Source: Aquabacterium soli (GTDB taxonomy: Bacteria; Pseudomonadota; Gammaproteobacteria; Burkholderiales; Burkholderiaceae_C). Taken from it: DNA of 64,000 nucleotides. Each line of letters starts with the position of its first letter. The first letter of the stretch is position 1. The stretch spans positions 113,136 to 177,135 of the forward strand of contig NZ_RSED01000011.1 of assembly GCF_003933735.1 (NCBI RefSeq). The letters run 5' to 3'. The translations under genes and the position numbers were made by a program. Shown piece after piece: positions 1 through 8,947 of this stretch. The notes beneath the pieces were generated by a model that searched no databases, had not been told where the DNA came from, and saw nothing but the letters and a program-made list of their open reading frames with translations.

Positions 1-10
1 ACTTAGAAGC

Positions 11-532
11 ATGCGCATGAACCGAATTGCCTCCCTTGCCATGACCGCCGCGCCGCTGTTGCTGGCTGCGCTGGTCGCCCTGCCCACCCAGGCCGCCATG
101 CAATGGAAATGGCGTGATGCCCAGGGGCAGGTGCAGTACAGCGACCGGCCACCGCCTCCCGGCGTGCTGGACAAGGACATCCTGAAACGCCCGAGCGGGT
201 CGGCCCGCGCTACACAGGCGCTGCCCAGCGCGCCTGAGGCTGCGCCATCCGCCGCGCCGCTGCCAGGCCTGAAAGCCTCTGACCCCGCACTGGAAGCCCG
301 CAAACGCAAGGCCGATGCCGAGAAGGAAGCCACCCAGAAGGCGGAAGAAGCCAAGCAGGCCAAGACACGGTCAGAGAACTGCGAGCGCGCCCGGAGCTAC
401 CAGCGCACGCTGGACAGTGGGATGCGCGTTGCCCGCACCAGCGCCAGTGGCGAGCGCGAGGTCTTGGACGACAAGGGCCGTGCCGAAGAAGACGCCCGCA
501 ACCGCGACGTGATCAAAAGCAACTGCAAGTGA
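11..532 (+). CDS. DUF4124 domain-containing exported protein
   Basis: A 173-residue protein with an N-terminal signal peptide (hydrophobic stretch at about residues 12-29, ending in QAA). A DUF4124 module follows immediately: WKWRDAQGQVQYSDRPPP, the tryptophan-rich 'W.D..G...YSD.PP' pattern of that family. Residues 75-125 are rich in Ala, Lys and Glu and probably form a coiled or extended linker. The single cysteine near the middle (SENC) and the one at the C-terminus (SNCK) could pair in the periplasm. DUF4124 proteins are common in Betaproteobacteria and have no established function. The gene lies at the window edge, so its upstream context is not visible; it converges with rnfH. The alternative ATG six bases downstream (MNRIAS) is equally possible. 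Confidence 0.8.
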   Translation: MRMNRIASLAMTAAPLLLAALVALPTQAAMQWKWRDAQGQVQYSDRPPPPGVLDKDILKRPSGSARATQALPSAPEAAPSAAPLPGLKASDPALEARKRKADAEKEATQKAEEAKQAKTRSENCERARSYQRTLDSGMRVARTSASGEREVLDDKGRAEEDARNRDVIKSNCK

Positions 533-564
533 GCCTGGTGGTGGGGATGACGCTGACCGGCTGA

Positions 565-981
565 TCAGTCGGCCGGCTCGTCTGACACCTGGCCTTGAGC
601 CAGGTCCACCGCCCGACCACGTGGCCGGTGAATGCCTTTGGGCAATTTTTCACCATGCGCACGGTAACGCACCCGTCGCGCCTCCTTCGGATCGACCTTG
701 AGGGCCCGGTAGCACTCGATGCGGTCACCCTCGCGCAGCACAGCATCGAGCGGGGCCTTGCGGCCCCAGATGCCCACGTGCAGCGTGGACAAGGCGGCGT
801 CATCCTGCGCGAACAGCCCACTGGCGCGCAAGGCGTCCGCCACCGTGGCACCGGGCGGCAGGCTCAGCGCCACCAGCCGCACCTGGCGCGGCCCAGGGCT
901 TAGGGCCACTTCCACGGCCAATGGGCCACTCACTTGATCCGGAGCAGCCGCAGACCCCGGCGGGGTCTCAGCGAGGGCCAT
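565..981 (-). CDS. rnfH: RnfH family protein (RatB-like, ubiquitin-fold)
   Basis: A protein of about 138 residues of the RnfH/RatB family, a small beta-grasp (ubiquitin-like) fold usually encoded just after ratA. Family features seen are the pattern VRLVALSLPPGATVADALRA, the central GIWGRKAPLDAVLREGDRIE and the C-terminal YRALKVDPKEARRVR. The chosen start (MALAETPP) overlaps the 3' end of ratA by 14 bases. The same frame stays open further upstream, but those residues are low-complexity Ser/Pro/Arg and lie inside ratA. No biochemical role is firmly established for the family; the gene pair suggests co-expression with RatA. Confidence 0.82.
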   Translation of the reverse strand: MALAETPPGSAAAPDQVSGPLAVEVALSPGPRQVRLVALSLPPGATVADALRASGLFAQDDAALSTLHVGIWGRKAPLDAVLREGDRIECYRALKVDPKEARRVRYRAHGEKLPKGIHRPRGRAVDLAQGQVSDEPAD

Positions 982-1447
982 GCACCTGCTCCGCGCGCTT
1001 GACGAAGGCATCGACAAAGGTATTGGCGATACGGTCGAAAACGGGACTGACCACCAGCTCCAGCGGTCGGTTGGCAAAGGCGTACTGCAAGGAGAACTCC
1101 ACCTTGCAGGCCGTGGGCTGTGCGCTGGCGCCATCTGCAGGGGCAGGCTGGCCTGGGGCCTGAAGAGGGATGAACCGCCATACCCCTTCAAGCTTGGAGA
1201 ACGGCCCATCGACCAGTTTCATCACCACCTGCTCATCTTCAACATGGGTGTTGCGGGTGGTGAAAGCCTGGCGCACGCCCGCGAAAGCGATGTGCAGGCG
1301 CGCGGTGACACCATCGTCATGGGCCTGCAGCACCTCGGCTCGGTCGCACCAGGGCAGGAACTTGGGGTAGTCTTGCACGTTCGTCACCAGCGAGTACATC
1401 TCGTGGGGCGAATACCAGAGCAGGACAGACTTTTGAACATGCTTCAT
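968..1447 (-). CDS. ratA: RatA-type START-domain protein (SRPBCC / coenzyme Q-binding family)
   Basis: A 159-residue SRPBCC/polyketide-cyclase-like protein of the RatA/COQ10 family. The N-terminus MKHVQKSVLLWYSPHEMYSL followed by VQDYPKFLPWCDRAEVL is the family signature, and the middle and end (GPFSKLEGVWRFIPL, CKVEFSLQYAFANRPLELV) form the predicted helix-grip fold. E. coli RatA was reported to inhibit ribosomal subunit association, while eukaryotic relatives bind coenzyme Q; which applies here cannot be told from sequence. The gene is divergent from smpB with 35 bases between starts, the order known in E. coli and many Proteobacteria. A second in-frame ATG 27 bases upstream would put the start at 1474, still clear of smpB. 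Confidence 0.88.
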   Translation of the reverse strand: MKHVQKSVLLWYSPHEMYSLVTNVQDYPKFLPWCDRAEVLQAHDDGVTARLHIAFAGVRQAFTTRNTHVEDEQVVMKLVDGPFSKLEGVWRFIPLQAPGQPAPADGASAQPTACKVEFSLQYAFANRPLELVVSPVFDRIANTFVDAFVKRAEQVHGPR

Positions 1448-1482
1448 AGAATGTCGCCATTTTAGAGACGCCACGCCGCCAC

Positions 1483-1947
1483 ATGTCGATTGCCGAGAAC
1501 AGAAAAGCCCTTTTCAACTACCACATCGAGGAACGCTTCGAAGCGGGCCTGGTGCTGGAGGGCTGGGAAGTGAAGGCCATCCGTGAAGGCCAGGTGCAGC
1601 TGACCGACGGCTATGTCGTGGTCAAGGATGGCGAGTTGTTCCTGATCGGGTTGCGCATCAACGCGCTGCGATCGGCTTCCACGCACGTCAACCCGCAGGC
1701 CGACCGCACCAAGAAGCTGCTGATGCACCGCAAGGAGATCCGTCGCCTGATCGGCAAGACCGAGCAGAAAGGGTACACCCTGGTGCCGTTGAACCTGCAC
1801 TTCAAGGGTGGCCGCGTGAAGGCTGACATCGCGCTGGCCAAGGGCAAGGCCGAGCACGACAAGCGCAACACCATCAAGGACCGCGATTGGGAGCGAGAGA
1901 AGGGCCGGCTGATGCGGCACAAGGTCTCGTCCAGCGGCAAGGAATGA
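1483..1947 (+). CDS. smpB: SsrA-binding protein SmpB
   Basis: A 154-residue SmpB, the normal family length. SmpB binds tmRNA and carries it to stalled ribosomes for trans-translation. Recognisable blocks are [20 protein letters not shown] at the N-terminus, the OB-fold core [21 protein letters not shown] and [20 protein letters not shown]. The basic C-terminal tail ([16 protein letters not shown]) is the part that enters the mRNA channel. It is transcribed divergently from ratA. The tmRNA gene itself is not in this window. Confidence 0.97.
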   Translation: MSIAENRKALFNYHIEERFEAGLVLEGWEVKAIREGQVQLTDGYVVVKDGELFLIGLRINALRSASTHVNPQADRTKKLLMHRKEIRRLIGKTEQKGYTLVPLNLHFKGGRVKADIALAKGKAEHDKRNTIKDRDWEREKGRLMRHKVSSSGKE

Positions 1948-1965
1948 GGCCGCAGGCCTGAACGC

Positions 1966-3195
1966 TCAGGCGTTGGCGGGCCCCAGTGCAGACAAGGCCT
2001 GGTCCAGGTCCGCGATCAGGTCATCGACCTGCTCCAGTCCGATGGCCAAGCGCACCAACGTGCCCTGCTGCGCCGCGAAAGGCCCGAAGCGCCGCATGCC
2101 CTGCAGCTCATATGGCACGACCAGGCTGACTGGCCCACCCCACGAATAGCCGATCTTGAACAGCCGCAGCGCGTCGACAAAGGCATCCACCTGCTGAGCG
2201 CTGTAGCGCGATCCATCGAACACGAGAGACACCAGACCCGCAGCGGCACGGCAGGTGGCGACCCAGTGCGCGTGACCCGGTGATGCCGGCAAGGCCGGGT
2301 GAAGCACCTGCAGGAATTCACCACGGCCCTGGCACCATTCGGCGATGCGCCGCGCCGCCGCGTCTTGCGCGGCATAGCGCAGCGGCATGCTGGGCAGGCC
2401 GCGCAGGATGCCCTCGACATCGTTGGCCCCCACCCCCAGCCCCAGGCGCATGTGCGTCATGTTGAGCTGGTGGTGCATGGCCGGATCGCGCGTGGTGATC
2501 GATCCCATCAGCACATCGCCGCCACCTGAAGGGTACTTGGTCAGCGCGTGGATCGAGATGTCCACGGGCTGAGGGCCTTGCGGCGTCGGGATGGCAAAGG
2601 CATCGAAGGCCAGGCCGGCACCCCAGGTGTTGTCCAGGGCCACGGTGATGCGCGGGTGCCTGCGCGCCACGGCCAGCAGGCCGGCCAGATCTGGAAACTC
2701 CAGCGTGACGGAGCCGGCAGCTTCAACCCACAGCAGGCGCGTGCGCTCGTTGATCAGGCCTTCCAGCGCGGCCGCATCCTGCGAATCGTAGAAACGGTGC
2801 TCGATGCCCCACTGCTTCAGCTCGCCTCGGGCGAAATCCTTGTTGGGGCCGTAGGCGTTGTCGGGAATCAGCACCTCGTCGCCCGGGCGCAGCAGAGCCA
2901 GGCCCACCAGGCCGATGGCCGCCAGCCCCGAAGGCACGAGCAAGGTGCGCGTGCCGCCCTCCAGCGTGGACAGGCGCTCTTCCAGCGTGAAGGTGCTGGG
3001 CGTGCCGTGCAGGCCGTAGGTGTAGCCGCTCTTGTCCTTCCACTGGCGCGAGCGCAGGGCCGCCGTGTTCTCGAAGACCACGGTGGAGGCCTTGAAGATG
3101 CCAGGCACCACCGACTTGAAGCCACCGGGGGGCTCGTAGCCGTGGTGGATCAGGTCGGTGCTGGTGATGGACTTGCCGGTCTCGTCGCTTGTCAT
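1966..3195 (-). CDS. metC: Cystathionine beta-lyase (PLP-dependent trans-sulfuration enzyme)
   Basis: A 409-residue member of the Cys/Met metabolism PLP family. It should cleave cystathionine to homocysteine, ammonia and pyruvate in methionine synthesis. The aldimine lysine is Lys220 in HALTKYPSGGGDVLMGS; the PLP-binding Asp lies in VALDNTWGAG. The N-terminal YTYGLHGTPSTFTLEERL and the SLVVPYELQGMRRFG segment near the end fit the proteobacterial MetC subgroup better than MetB or MetZ. It ends 18 bases from the smpB stop (convergent) and starts 25 bases after the rimO stop, so it may be read from the rimO promoter. Confidence 0.88.
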   Translation of the reverse strand: MTSDETGKSITSTDLIHHGYEPPGGFKSVVPGIFKASTVVFENTAALRSRQWKDKSGYTYGLHGTPSTFTLEERLSTLEGGTRTLLVPSGLAAIGLVGLALLRPGDEVLIPDNAYGPNKDFARGELKQWGIEHRFYDSQDAAALEGLINERTRLLWVEAAGSVTLEFPDLAGLLAVARRHPRITVALDNTWGAGLAFDAFAIPTPQGPQPVDISIHALTKYPSGGGDVLMGSITTRDPAMHHQLNMTHMRLGLGVGANDVEGILRGLPSMPLRYAAQDAAARRIAEWCQGRGEFLQVLHPALPASPGHAHWVATCRAAAGLVSLVFDGSRYSAQQVDAFVDALRLFKIGYSWGGPVSLVVPYELQGMRRFGPFAAQQGTLVRLAIGLEQVDDLIADLDQALSALGPANA

Positions 3196-3220
3196 GCGGC
3201 CAGAGGATACAGACCAGGGA

Positions 3221-4642
3221 TCAGATCGGCATGCCGATCAGGTCATGCCCCTCAGCGGCGACGATCTTGGCGCGGGTGAACTCGCCCACCTTGAGCGTCT
3301 TGCTGGCCTTCTGCGGCGGCAGCAGGCGCACGGTACCGTCGATCTCGGGCGCGTCGGCATAGCTGCGGCCCACACCGCCCTTGCGGCCCAGCGCAGGGGC
3401 GCTGTCGACCAGCACCTGCATCGTGGCACCCATGCGGCTTTGCAGCTTGGCGATGGACACCTCTTCGGCCACGGCCATGAAACGCGCACGGCGTTCTTCA
3501 CGCACCTCATCCGGCAAGGCGCCCGGCAGCTCGTTGGCCGGCGCGCCCTCGATGGGCGAATAGGCGAAGCAACCTGCACGGTCGATGCGCGCTTCGCGCA
3601 GGAAATCGAGCAGATAGTCGAACTCTTCTTCCGTCTCGCCGGGGAAGCCGGCGATGAAGGTGCTGCGCACCACGATCTCGGGGCAGATCTCACGCCAGCG
3701 GCGCAGGCGGTCGAGGTTCTTCTCGCCGTTGGCCGGGCGCTTCATGCGCTTGAGCATGTCGGGGTGGGCGTGCTGGAAGGGCACGTCCAGGTAGGGCAGC
3801 ACCAGGCCCTGGGCCATCAGAGGGACGATCTCGTCGACGTGCGGGTACGGGTAGACGTAATGCAGGCGCACCCAGGCACCGTGCTGCTGGGCCAGCGCAC
3901 CGAGCTGCTCGACCAGGTCGTACATCTTGGTCTTGACGGGCTTGCCATCCCAGAAGCCGGTGCGGTATTTCACGTCAACACCGTAGGCGCTGGTGTCCTG
4001 GCTGATGACCAGCAGCTCCTTCACACCGGATTCGAACAAGGCCTTGGCTTCGCTCAACACCTCGCCGATGGGGCGCGAGACCAGGTCGCCACGCATGCTG
4101 GGGATGATGCAGAAGCTGCAGCGGTGGTTGCAGCCTTCGCTGATCTTCAGGTAGGCGTAGTGCCTGGGCGTGAGCTTGATGCCGGCCACGCCACGCGCTT
4201 CAGGCACCAGGTCGATGAACGGATCATGAGGCTTGGGCACATGCACGTGCACGGCGTCCATCACCTCCTGCGTGGCGTGCGGGCCCGTGACGGCCAGCAC
4301 CTTGGGGTGCACCTGGCGGATCAGGTTGTCGCCGCCCTCGCCTGTGCGGGCGCCCAGGCAGCCGGTCACGATGACCTTGCCGTTCTCGGCCAGGGCCTCG
4401 CCGATGGTGTCCAGGCTTTCCTTGACGGCATCGTCAATGAAGCCGCAGGTGTTCACGATGACCAAATCGGCACCGTTGAAGGTCTTGCTGGTCTCGTACC
4501 CCTCTGCGCGCAGCTGGGTGAGGATCAACTCCGAATCGGTGAGCGCCTTGGGGCAGCCCAGTGAAACGAAGCCGATTTTGGGCGCAGGGGCGCCAGGAAC
4601 TACCGGGGGGACGGCGGAGGAAAGGGTCTGTTCGAACGTCAT
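3221..4642 (-). CDS. rimO: Ribosomal protein S12 methylthiotransferase RimO
   Basis: A 473-residue radical-SAM methylthiotransferase. It should add a methylthio group to the beta carbon of the conserved Asp of ribosomal protein S12. The UPF0004 domain carries three cluster-binding cysteines at about residues 30 (SLGCPKA), 66 (VNTCGFI) and 95 (TGCLGA). The radical-SAM motif is CNHRCSFC (Cys171, 175, 178), followed by [13 protein letters not shown], which distinguishes RimO from the tRNA enzyme MiaB. A TRAM-like domain closes the protein ([18 protein letters not shown]). The gene is divergent from the DUF808 gene. Confidence 0.96.
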   Translation of the reverse strand: MTFEQTLSSAVPPVVPGAPAPKIGFVSLGCPKALTDSELILTQLRAEGYETSKTFNGADLVIVNTCGFIDDAVKESLDTIGEALAENGKVIVTGCLGARTGEGGDNLIRQVHPKVLAVTGPHATQEVMDAVHVHVPKPHDPFIDLVPEARGVAGIKLTPRHYAYLKISEGCNHRCSFCIIPSMRGDLVSRPIGEVLSEAKALFESGVKELLVISQDTSAYGVDVKYRTGFWDGKPVKTKMYDLVEQLGALAQQHGAWVRLHYVYPYPHVDEIVPLMAQGLVLPYLDVPFQHAHPDMLKRMKRPANGEKNLDRLRRWREICPEIVVRSTFIAGFPGETEEEFDYLLDFLREARIDRAGCFAYSPIEGAPANELPGALPDEVREERRARFMAVAEEVSIAKLQSRMGATMQVLVDSAPALGRKGGVGRSYADAPEIDGTVRLLPPQKASKTLKVGEFTRAKIVAAEGHDLIGMPI

Positions 4643-4849
4643 GGGGGTGGATTGTCGGGGAAATCGGCCGTCCTGAGAACCGAAAGACCGGGGCAGACCC
4701 CTTGAAAGCGGCCATATTCAGGGGGCGGCACGCTGAACAGAAGGCTGTCTGTGACATGAACAGCAGTTACAGTCTTGCCCTGGCACCCGTGCGCGGTTTC
4801 CGGACACGGCCCCTCCCCTCACCACACGAACGAATTTGAAGGAGCCTTT

Positions 4850-5809
4850 GTGGCCGCCAGCAGCTTGCTTGCCCTGATCGATGACATCGCCACCGTGCTG
4901 GACGATGTGTCCGTGATGACCAAGGTCGCCGCCAAGAAGACCGCCGGCGTGCTGGGCGACGACCTGGCGCTCAACGCGCAGCAGGTCACCGGCGTGAAAG
5001 CCGACCGCGAACTGCCCGTGGTCTGGGCCGTGGCCATGGGCTCTCTGCGCAACAAGGTGATCCTGGTGCCGGCCGCGCTGGCCATCAGCGCTTTCGCGCC
5101 CTGGGCCGTGATCCCCCTGTTGATGGTGGGTGGCGCGTACCTGTGCTTTGAAGGCTTCGAGAAGCTGGCGCACAAGTTCCTGCACAGCCACGCCGAGGAC
5201 GAGGCCCACAAGGCCGAACTCGTCCAGGCCGTGAGCAACCCCGAGGTGGACATCCTGGCCTTCGAGAAGGACAAGATCAAGGGGGCCGTGCGAACCGACT
5301 TCATCCTGTCGGCCGAGATCATCGCCATCACGCTCGGCACGGTGGCCAACGCCCCGTTCATGCAGCAGGTGACGGTGCTCACAGGCATCGCCCTCATCAT
5401 GACCGTGGGCGTGTACGGCCTGGTGGCCGGCATCGTGAAGCTGGACGACGGCGGCCTGTACCTGAGCCAGCGCAAGGGCACAGGGGCCCTCAAGGGCGCC
5501 GTGCGCGCCCTGGGCCGGGGCATGCTGAATGTCGCGCCCTACCTGATGAAGACCTTGTCCGTGGTGGGTACCGCCGCCATGTTCATGGTCGGTGGCAGCA
5601 TCCTCACGCACGGTATCCCGGTGGTGCACCATGCCATCGAGCATGCGGCGCAGGCCACGGCCGGCGTGGCGGGCATCGGCGGGCTGCTGCAGGCTGTCAC
5701 ACCCACGGTGCTCGATGCGCTGTTCGGCGTGGTGGCTGGCGCGGCCGTGCTGGCGCTGGTGATGCTGGCGTCGAAGCTGCGCGGCAAGAAGAACGCTGCA
5801 GCCGCCTGA
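4850..5809 (+). CDS. DUF808 family membrane protein (YedI-like)
   Basis: A 319-residue integral membrane protein of the DUF808/YedI family. The N-terminal block [20 protein letters not shown], followed by [20 protein letters not shown], is the family hallmark. Five or six hydrophobic segments follow (for example [40 protein letters not shown] and the C-terminal [18 protein letters not shown]). I chose a GTG start because GAAGGAG lies six to ten bases before it and the family begins at this point. The frame is open to an ATG 75 bases upstream, but those residues are unlike the family. No function is established; a transport role is only a guess. Confidence 0.88.
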   Translation: MAASSLLALIDDIATVLDDVSVMTKVAAKKTAGVLGDDLALNAQQVTGVKADRELPVVWAVAMGSLRNKVILVPAALAISAFAPWAVIPLLMVGGAYLCFEGFEKLAHKFLHSHAEDEAHKAELVQAVSNPEVDILAFEKDKIKGAVRTDFILSAEIIAITLGTVANAPFMQQVTVLTGIALIMTVGVYGLVAGIVKLDDGGLYLSQRKGTGALKGAVRALGRGMLNVAPYLMKTLSVVGTAAMFMVGGSILTHGIPVVHHAIEHAAQATAGVAGIGGLLQAVTPTVLDALFGVVAGAAVLALVMLASKLRGKKNAAAA

Positions 5810-5886
5810 GCACAAGCGCCGTCGCGCGCCGAATCGGCGTGCTTCCGCAGCCCTGAAACGCGGGCTGGATGACGCACACTGGGGCC

Positions 5887-6405
5887 ATGGACACGCATCA
5901 GGACTTCACCATTCGCCGGGCGGTGCCCGCGGATGCGGCCGCCATCGCCGAGATCTACAACGGCTATGTCGAAAAAACCGTCATTTCATTCGAGACGGAA
6001 CCCGTGCCGGTGGCCGAGATGGCCCAGCGCGTCGCGGACCGGCTGAACCGCTACGACTGGCTGGTGGCAGAACGCCAGGGCCGCCTGATCGGCTATGCCT
6101 ACTACGGCCAGTTCCGCACCCGCGCCGCGTACGACCACGTGGTTGAAAGCACGGTGTACATCGCAGGAGACGCCCTGGGACTGGGCCTGGGCCGGCGACT
6201 CTATGCAGAGCTGATCCAATCGGCCCGCGACAAGGGCTTTCGCGAGATCATCGGCGTGATCGCTCTGCCCAACGACGCCAGCGAACAACTGCACGAGCGG
6301 ATGGGCTTTGTGCGGGTGGGCCACCTGCCCAGGGTAGGCTACAAGTTCGGGCGCTACATTGACGTGAGCTTCTGGCAGTGGTCGCTTCCAGAAGCACCCG
6401 CCTGA
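5887..6405 (+). CDS. GNAT family N-acetyltransferase, phosphinothricin-acetyltransferase-like
   Basis: A 172-residue acetyl-CoA-dependent acetyltransferase. The start MDTHQDFTIRRAVPADAAAI and the segment AEIYNGYVEKTVISFETEPV match the phosphinothricin/methionine-sulfoximine acetyltransferase subgroup. The acetyl-CoA pyrophosphate loop is GLGLGRRLYAELI, and IIGVIALPNDASEQLHERMG followed by FVRVGHLPRVGYKFGRYIDV is the C-terminal signature. The real substrate is unknown; chromosomal members often acylate amino-acid analogues. An ATG 18 bases upstream is possible but less like the family. The gene probably stands alone or leads the DUF1304 gene. Confidence 0.87.
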   Translation: MDTHQDFTIRRAVPADAAAIAEIYNGYVEKTVISFETEPVPVAEMAQRVADRLNRYDWLVAERQGRLIGYAYYGQFRTRAAYDHVVESTVYIAGDALGLGLGRRLYAELIQSARDKGFREIIGVIALPNDASEQLHERMGFVRVGHLPRVGYKFGRYIDVSFWQWSLPEAPA

Positions 6406-6456
6406 TCCCGATTTTTCCTGATCCCATACCGACAACCACCCTGAGGGGACGATTCG

Positions 6457-6819
6457 ATGCTCACCACACTGGCCCTGGTCCTGACGGCGCTCGTTGCCGC
6501 CCTGCACCTTTACTTCCTGGTGCTGGAAATGTTCCTGTGGGACAAGCCGATGGGCCGCAAGGTGTTCGGCCTGACCAAGGAGTTCGCCACGGCCAGCAAG
6601 GCCCTGGCCGCCAACCAGGGGCTGTACAACGGCTTTCTGGTGGCCGGGCTGGTGTGGGGGCTGCTGCTGGGGCCGGTGGCTGGCCGGCCGATCATGTTCT
6701 TCTTCCTGGGCTGCGTGGTGGTCGCTGGCGTCTTTGGCGCCGCCACGGTCAGCAAGCGGATCTTCTTCGTGCAGGCCTTGCCCGCGCTGATCGCTGGCGC
6801 GCTGCTCTGGCTGGCTTGA
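6457..6819 (+). CDS. DUF1304 family small membrane protein
   Basis: A 120-residue inner-membrane protein with four predicted transmembrane helices: residues 2-27, 53-72, 77-96 and 101-119. Typical DUF1304 features are HLYFLVLEMFLWDKPMGRKV just after the first helix and LAANQGLYNGFLVAGLVWGL. The start has GAGGGG about ten bases upstream. No function is known for the family. It sits 51 bases after the acetyltransferase and 56 bases before the glutathione S-transferase, so the three may form one transcript. Confidence 0.88.
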   Translation: MLTTLALVLTALVAALHLYFLVLEMFLWDKPMGRKVFGLTKEFATASKALAANQGLYNGFLVAGLVWGLLLGPVAGRPIMFFFLGCVVVAGVFGAATVSKRIFFVQALPALIAGALLWLA

Positions 6820-6875
6820 TCTGCAACCTCGTCATCACCGATCAGTGATCCTCGTCTAACCCAAAGGAGACCGCC

Positions 6876-7511
6876 ATGGGCAACAACAGCCGACGCATCA
6901 CACTGTTCCACGCCCCGCAGACACGCTCTTCCGGCGTGCTGACGCTGGTCTACGAACTGCAGGCAGACCATGAACTGCATGTGCTGGACGTGCGCGCCGG
7001 CGAACAGCGCCAGGCGCCCTACCTGGCCATCAACCCGATGGGCAAGGTGCCCGCTGTCAAGCATGGCGAGGCGCTGGTCACGGAGCAAGGGGCCGTGTAC
7101 CAGTATGTGGCCGAGCTCTACCCAGAGGCGGGTTTGGCGCCCCCGCCGGGCGACCCGCTGCGCGGCCCTTTCCTGCGCTGGCTGGCCTTCTATGGCAGCA
7201 GCTTCGAGCCCGCCCTGGTGGACCGCGCCCAAAAACGGGCACCGGCACCGCCCTCCACCTGCCCGTACGGCGATTTCGACACCATGCTGCGCACGCTGAC
7301 GGACCAACTGGCGAAAGGCCCGTACATCCTGGGCGAGAAGTTCACGGCGGCGGATGTGCTGTGGGGCAGCGCCCTGCGGTGGACGACCACCTTCGCCCTG
7401 GTGCCGACGTCGCCCGAGCTGCAGGCCTACATCGAGCGGGTGTGTTCGCGGCCGAGCTTCGCGCAGGTGGCCAGCAAGGACGCCGAGCTGCTGGCGGCCC
7501 AGGGCCACTGA
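6876..7511 (+). CDS. Glutathione S-transferase family protein
   Basis: A 211-residue cytosolic GST. The N-terminal thioredoxin-like domain (residues 1-85) contains PYLAINPMGKVPAVKHG, with the cis-Pro loop, and the glutathione gamma-glutamyl contact in VTEQGAVYQYVAELYP. The all-helical C-terminal domain contains LGEKFTAADVLWGSAL, the N-capping/hydrophobic-staple motif of the fold. Substrate cannot be predicted; the likely role is conjugation or reduction of electrophiles. The start has AAAGGAG eight bases upstream. The gene converges on ribA with 27 bases between stops. Confidence 0.9.
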   Translation: MGNNSRRITLFHAPQTRSSGVLTLVYELQADHELHVLDVRAGEQRQAPYLAINPMGKVPAVKHGEALVTEQGAVYQYVAELYPEAGLAPPPGDPLRGPFLRWLAFYGSSFEPALVDRAQKRAPAPPSTCPYGDFDTMLRTLTDQLAKGPYILGEKFTAADVLWGSALRWTTTFALVPTSPELQAYIERVCSRPSFAQVASKDAELLAAQGH

Positions 7512-7538
7512 GCCAGGGGCGCCCATGTCATCAAGGCC

Positions 7539-8213
7539 TCAAGGGGTCTTGGATTCCTCGTCCGAGCCGAAGGCGTGCTCGGGCATCTCGGGCAACCAGT
7601 CGATGTGGTGCCCCAGCTTGAGGGCCTTGGTGGCCAGGTAATGCTCGTTCTCGGCCTGCGGCTGGCTGCGCACGGGCACGCGCTCGACCACCTTCACGCC
7701 GTGCTTTTCCAGCGTGCTGACCTTGCGGGGGTTGTTGGTCATCAGCCGCACTTCCTTGATGCCGAGCTGATCCAGCATGCAGGCGGCCACGTCGAAGTTG
7801 CGCAGGTCGGCCGCAAAGCCCAGGCGCAGGTTGGCCTCGACCGTGTCCAGCCCTTCATCCTGCAGGGCGTAAGCCTTGAGCTTGTTGATCAGGCCGATGC
7901 CCCGCCCCTCCTGGCGCAGGTAGAGCACGGCGCCCCGACCAGCCTCGCCGATCTGACGCAGCGCGAAGTGCAGCTGAGGGCCGCAATCGCAGCGCAGCGA
8001 GCCGAACACGTCGCCGGTCATGCATTCGCTGTGCACCCGCACCAGGGCGCTGCCCACCACGTCGCCCATGACCATGGCCACGTGCTCCAGGCCGGAGGGC
8101 TCTTCCTTGAACAGCTTCATGGTGAAGGTGCCGTAGTCCGTGGGCACACGGGCCTGGGCCACCATGGTGAGCTGGGTGGCGGGTTGGCTGGAGGGTATCT
8201 GCGGCGAAATCAT
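7539..8213 (-). CDS. ribA: GTP cyclohydrolase II
   Basis: A 224-residue stand-alone RibA catalysing the first step of riboflavin synthesis (GTP to diaminohydroxyribosylamino-pyrimidinone phosphate, formate and pyrophosphate). Zinc ligands are Cys64, Cys75 and Cys77 in [20 protein letters not shown]. The catalytic loop is [20 protein letters not shown], and [20 protein letters not shown] is also conserved. The first 16 residues before [14 protein letters not shown] are poorly conserved, so initiation at that internal Met is possible. Other rib genes are not nearby. Confidence 0.95.
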   Translation of the reverse strand: MISPQIPSSQPATQLTMVAQARVPTDYGTFTMKLFKEEPSGLEHVAMVMGDVVGSALVRVHSECMTGDVFGSLRCDCGPQLHFALRQIGEAGRGAVLYLRQEGRGIGLINKLKAYALQDEGLDTVEANLRLGFAADLRNFDVAACMLDQLGIKEVRLMTNNPRKVSTLEKHGVKVVERVPVRSQPQAENEHYLATKALKLGHHIDWLPEMPEHAFGSDEESKTP

Positions 8214-8314
8214 GAAACTTCAGCGAGGCGTCAGGCGGTCTTGTCCTTGTATTCTCGCAGGTCGGTCAATACCCTGGGGTTCGACAGGCCGGCGGCCCAC
8301 TGGCAAGGGGTGGC

Positions 8315-8947
8315 TCACCCCTGGGCCAGCAGCGTGGCCAGCTCGGCCGCCGAGCGCACGCCCAGCTTGGAAAACACCCGCGCGCGGTGCACCTCGACCG
8401 TCCGCACAGCGATGTGCAGCTCATCGGCGATGACCTTGTTGAGCTTGCCGGCGGCCACGCGCTGCATCACCTCGCGCTCGCGCTCGCTCAGGCTGGCCAG
8501 CCGCGCATCGCGTTCCGCATGGCGGGTGTCGTCGGCCAGCATGGCGGCTTCCACGGCCAGGGCCTGCTCGATGCGGTCGACCAGGGTGTTGTCGCTGTAG
8601 GGCTTTTCCAGAAAATCGAAAGCGCCTTTCTTCAGGGCCTCCACCACCATGGGGATGTCGCCATGGCCGCTGAGAAACAGCAAGGGGTTGCGAAAGCCGT
8701 GTTCGATCAGCACCTCGTGCAGTTGCAGGCCCGACATGGGCTCCATGCGCACATCCACCAGGAAGATCCCGCGCACCGGACGCAAGGGCGATTCGGCCAG
8801 GTGGGTGAGCAACTCGGGCCCGCTGTCAAACCCATAGACCAGCAGGCCGCGCGAGCCGAGCAGGAAGGTCAGGGCATCGCGCACCACGGCCTCGTCATCC
8901 ACCAGATAGACGATACCTTTATCGAGAGGGGCCGGGGCTGTGCTCAT
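8315..8947 (-). CDS. Response regulator, FixJ/NarL type (receiver + LuxR HTH)
   Basis: A 210-residue response regulator. The receiver domain has acidic residues Asp17/Asp18 (YLVDDEA), phospho-acceptor Asp65 (FLVDVRM) and Lys115 (FLEKPYS). A LuxR-type helix-turn-helix occupies about residues 146-205 (LSEREREVMQRVAAGKLNKV then IADELHIAVRTVEVHRARVF). This FixJ/TtrR-like architecture commonly activates transporter genes in Burkholderiales. Its ATG overlaps the stop of the upstream sensor kinase by four bases, so the two are translationally coupled. The likely target is the divergent dctP-tctCBA block; the 21-bp palindrome before dctP is a candidate binding site. An inverted repeat (AGGGGTG/CACCCCT) spans its stop codon. 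Confidence 0.93.
   Translation of the reverse strand: MSTAPAPLDKGIVYLVDDEAVVRDALTFLLGSRGLLVYGFDSGPELLTHLAESPLRPVRGIFLVDVRMEPMSGLQLHEVLIEHGFRNPLLFLSGHGDIPMVVEALKKGAFDFLEKPYSDNTLVDRIEQALAVEAAMLADDTRHAERDARLASLSEREREVMQRVAAGKLNKVIADELHIAVRTVEVHRARVFSKLGVRSAAELATLLAQG

Noticed and set aside
532..565. Imperfect dyad between the DUF4124 gene and rnfH as a bidirectional terminator
   Set aside because: The arms pair poorly and there is no T-run.
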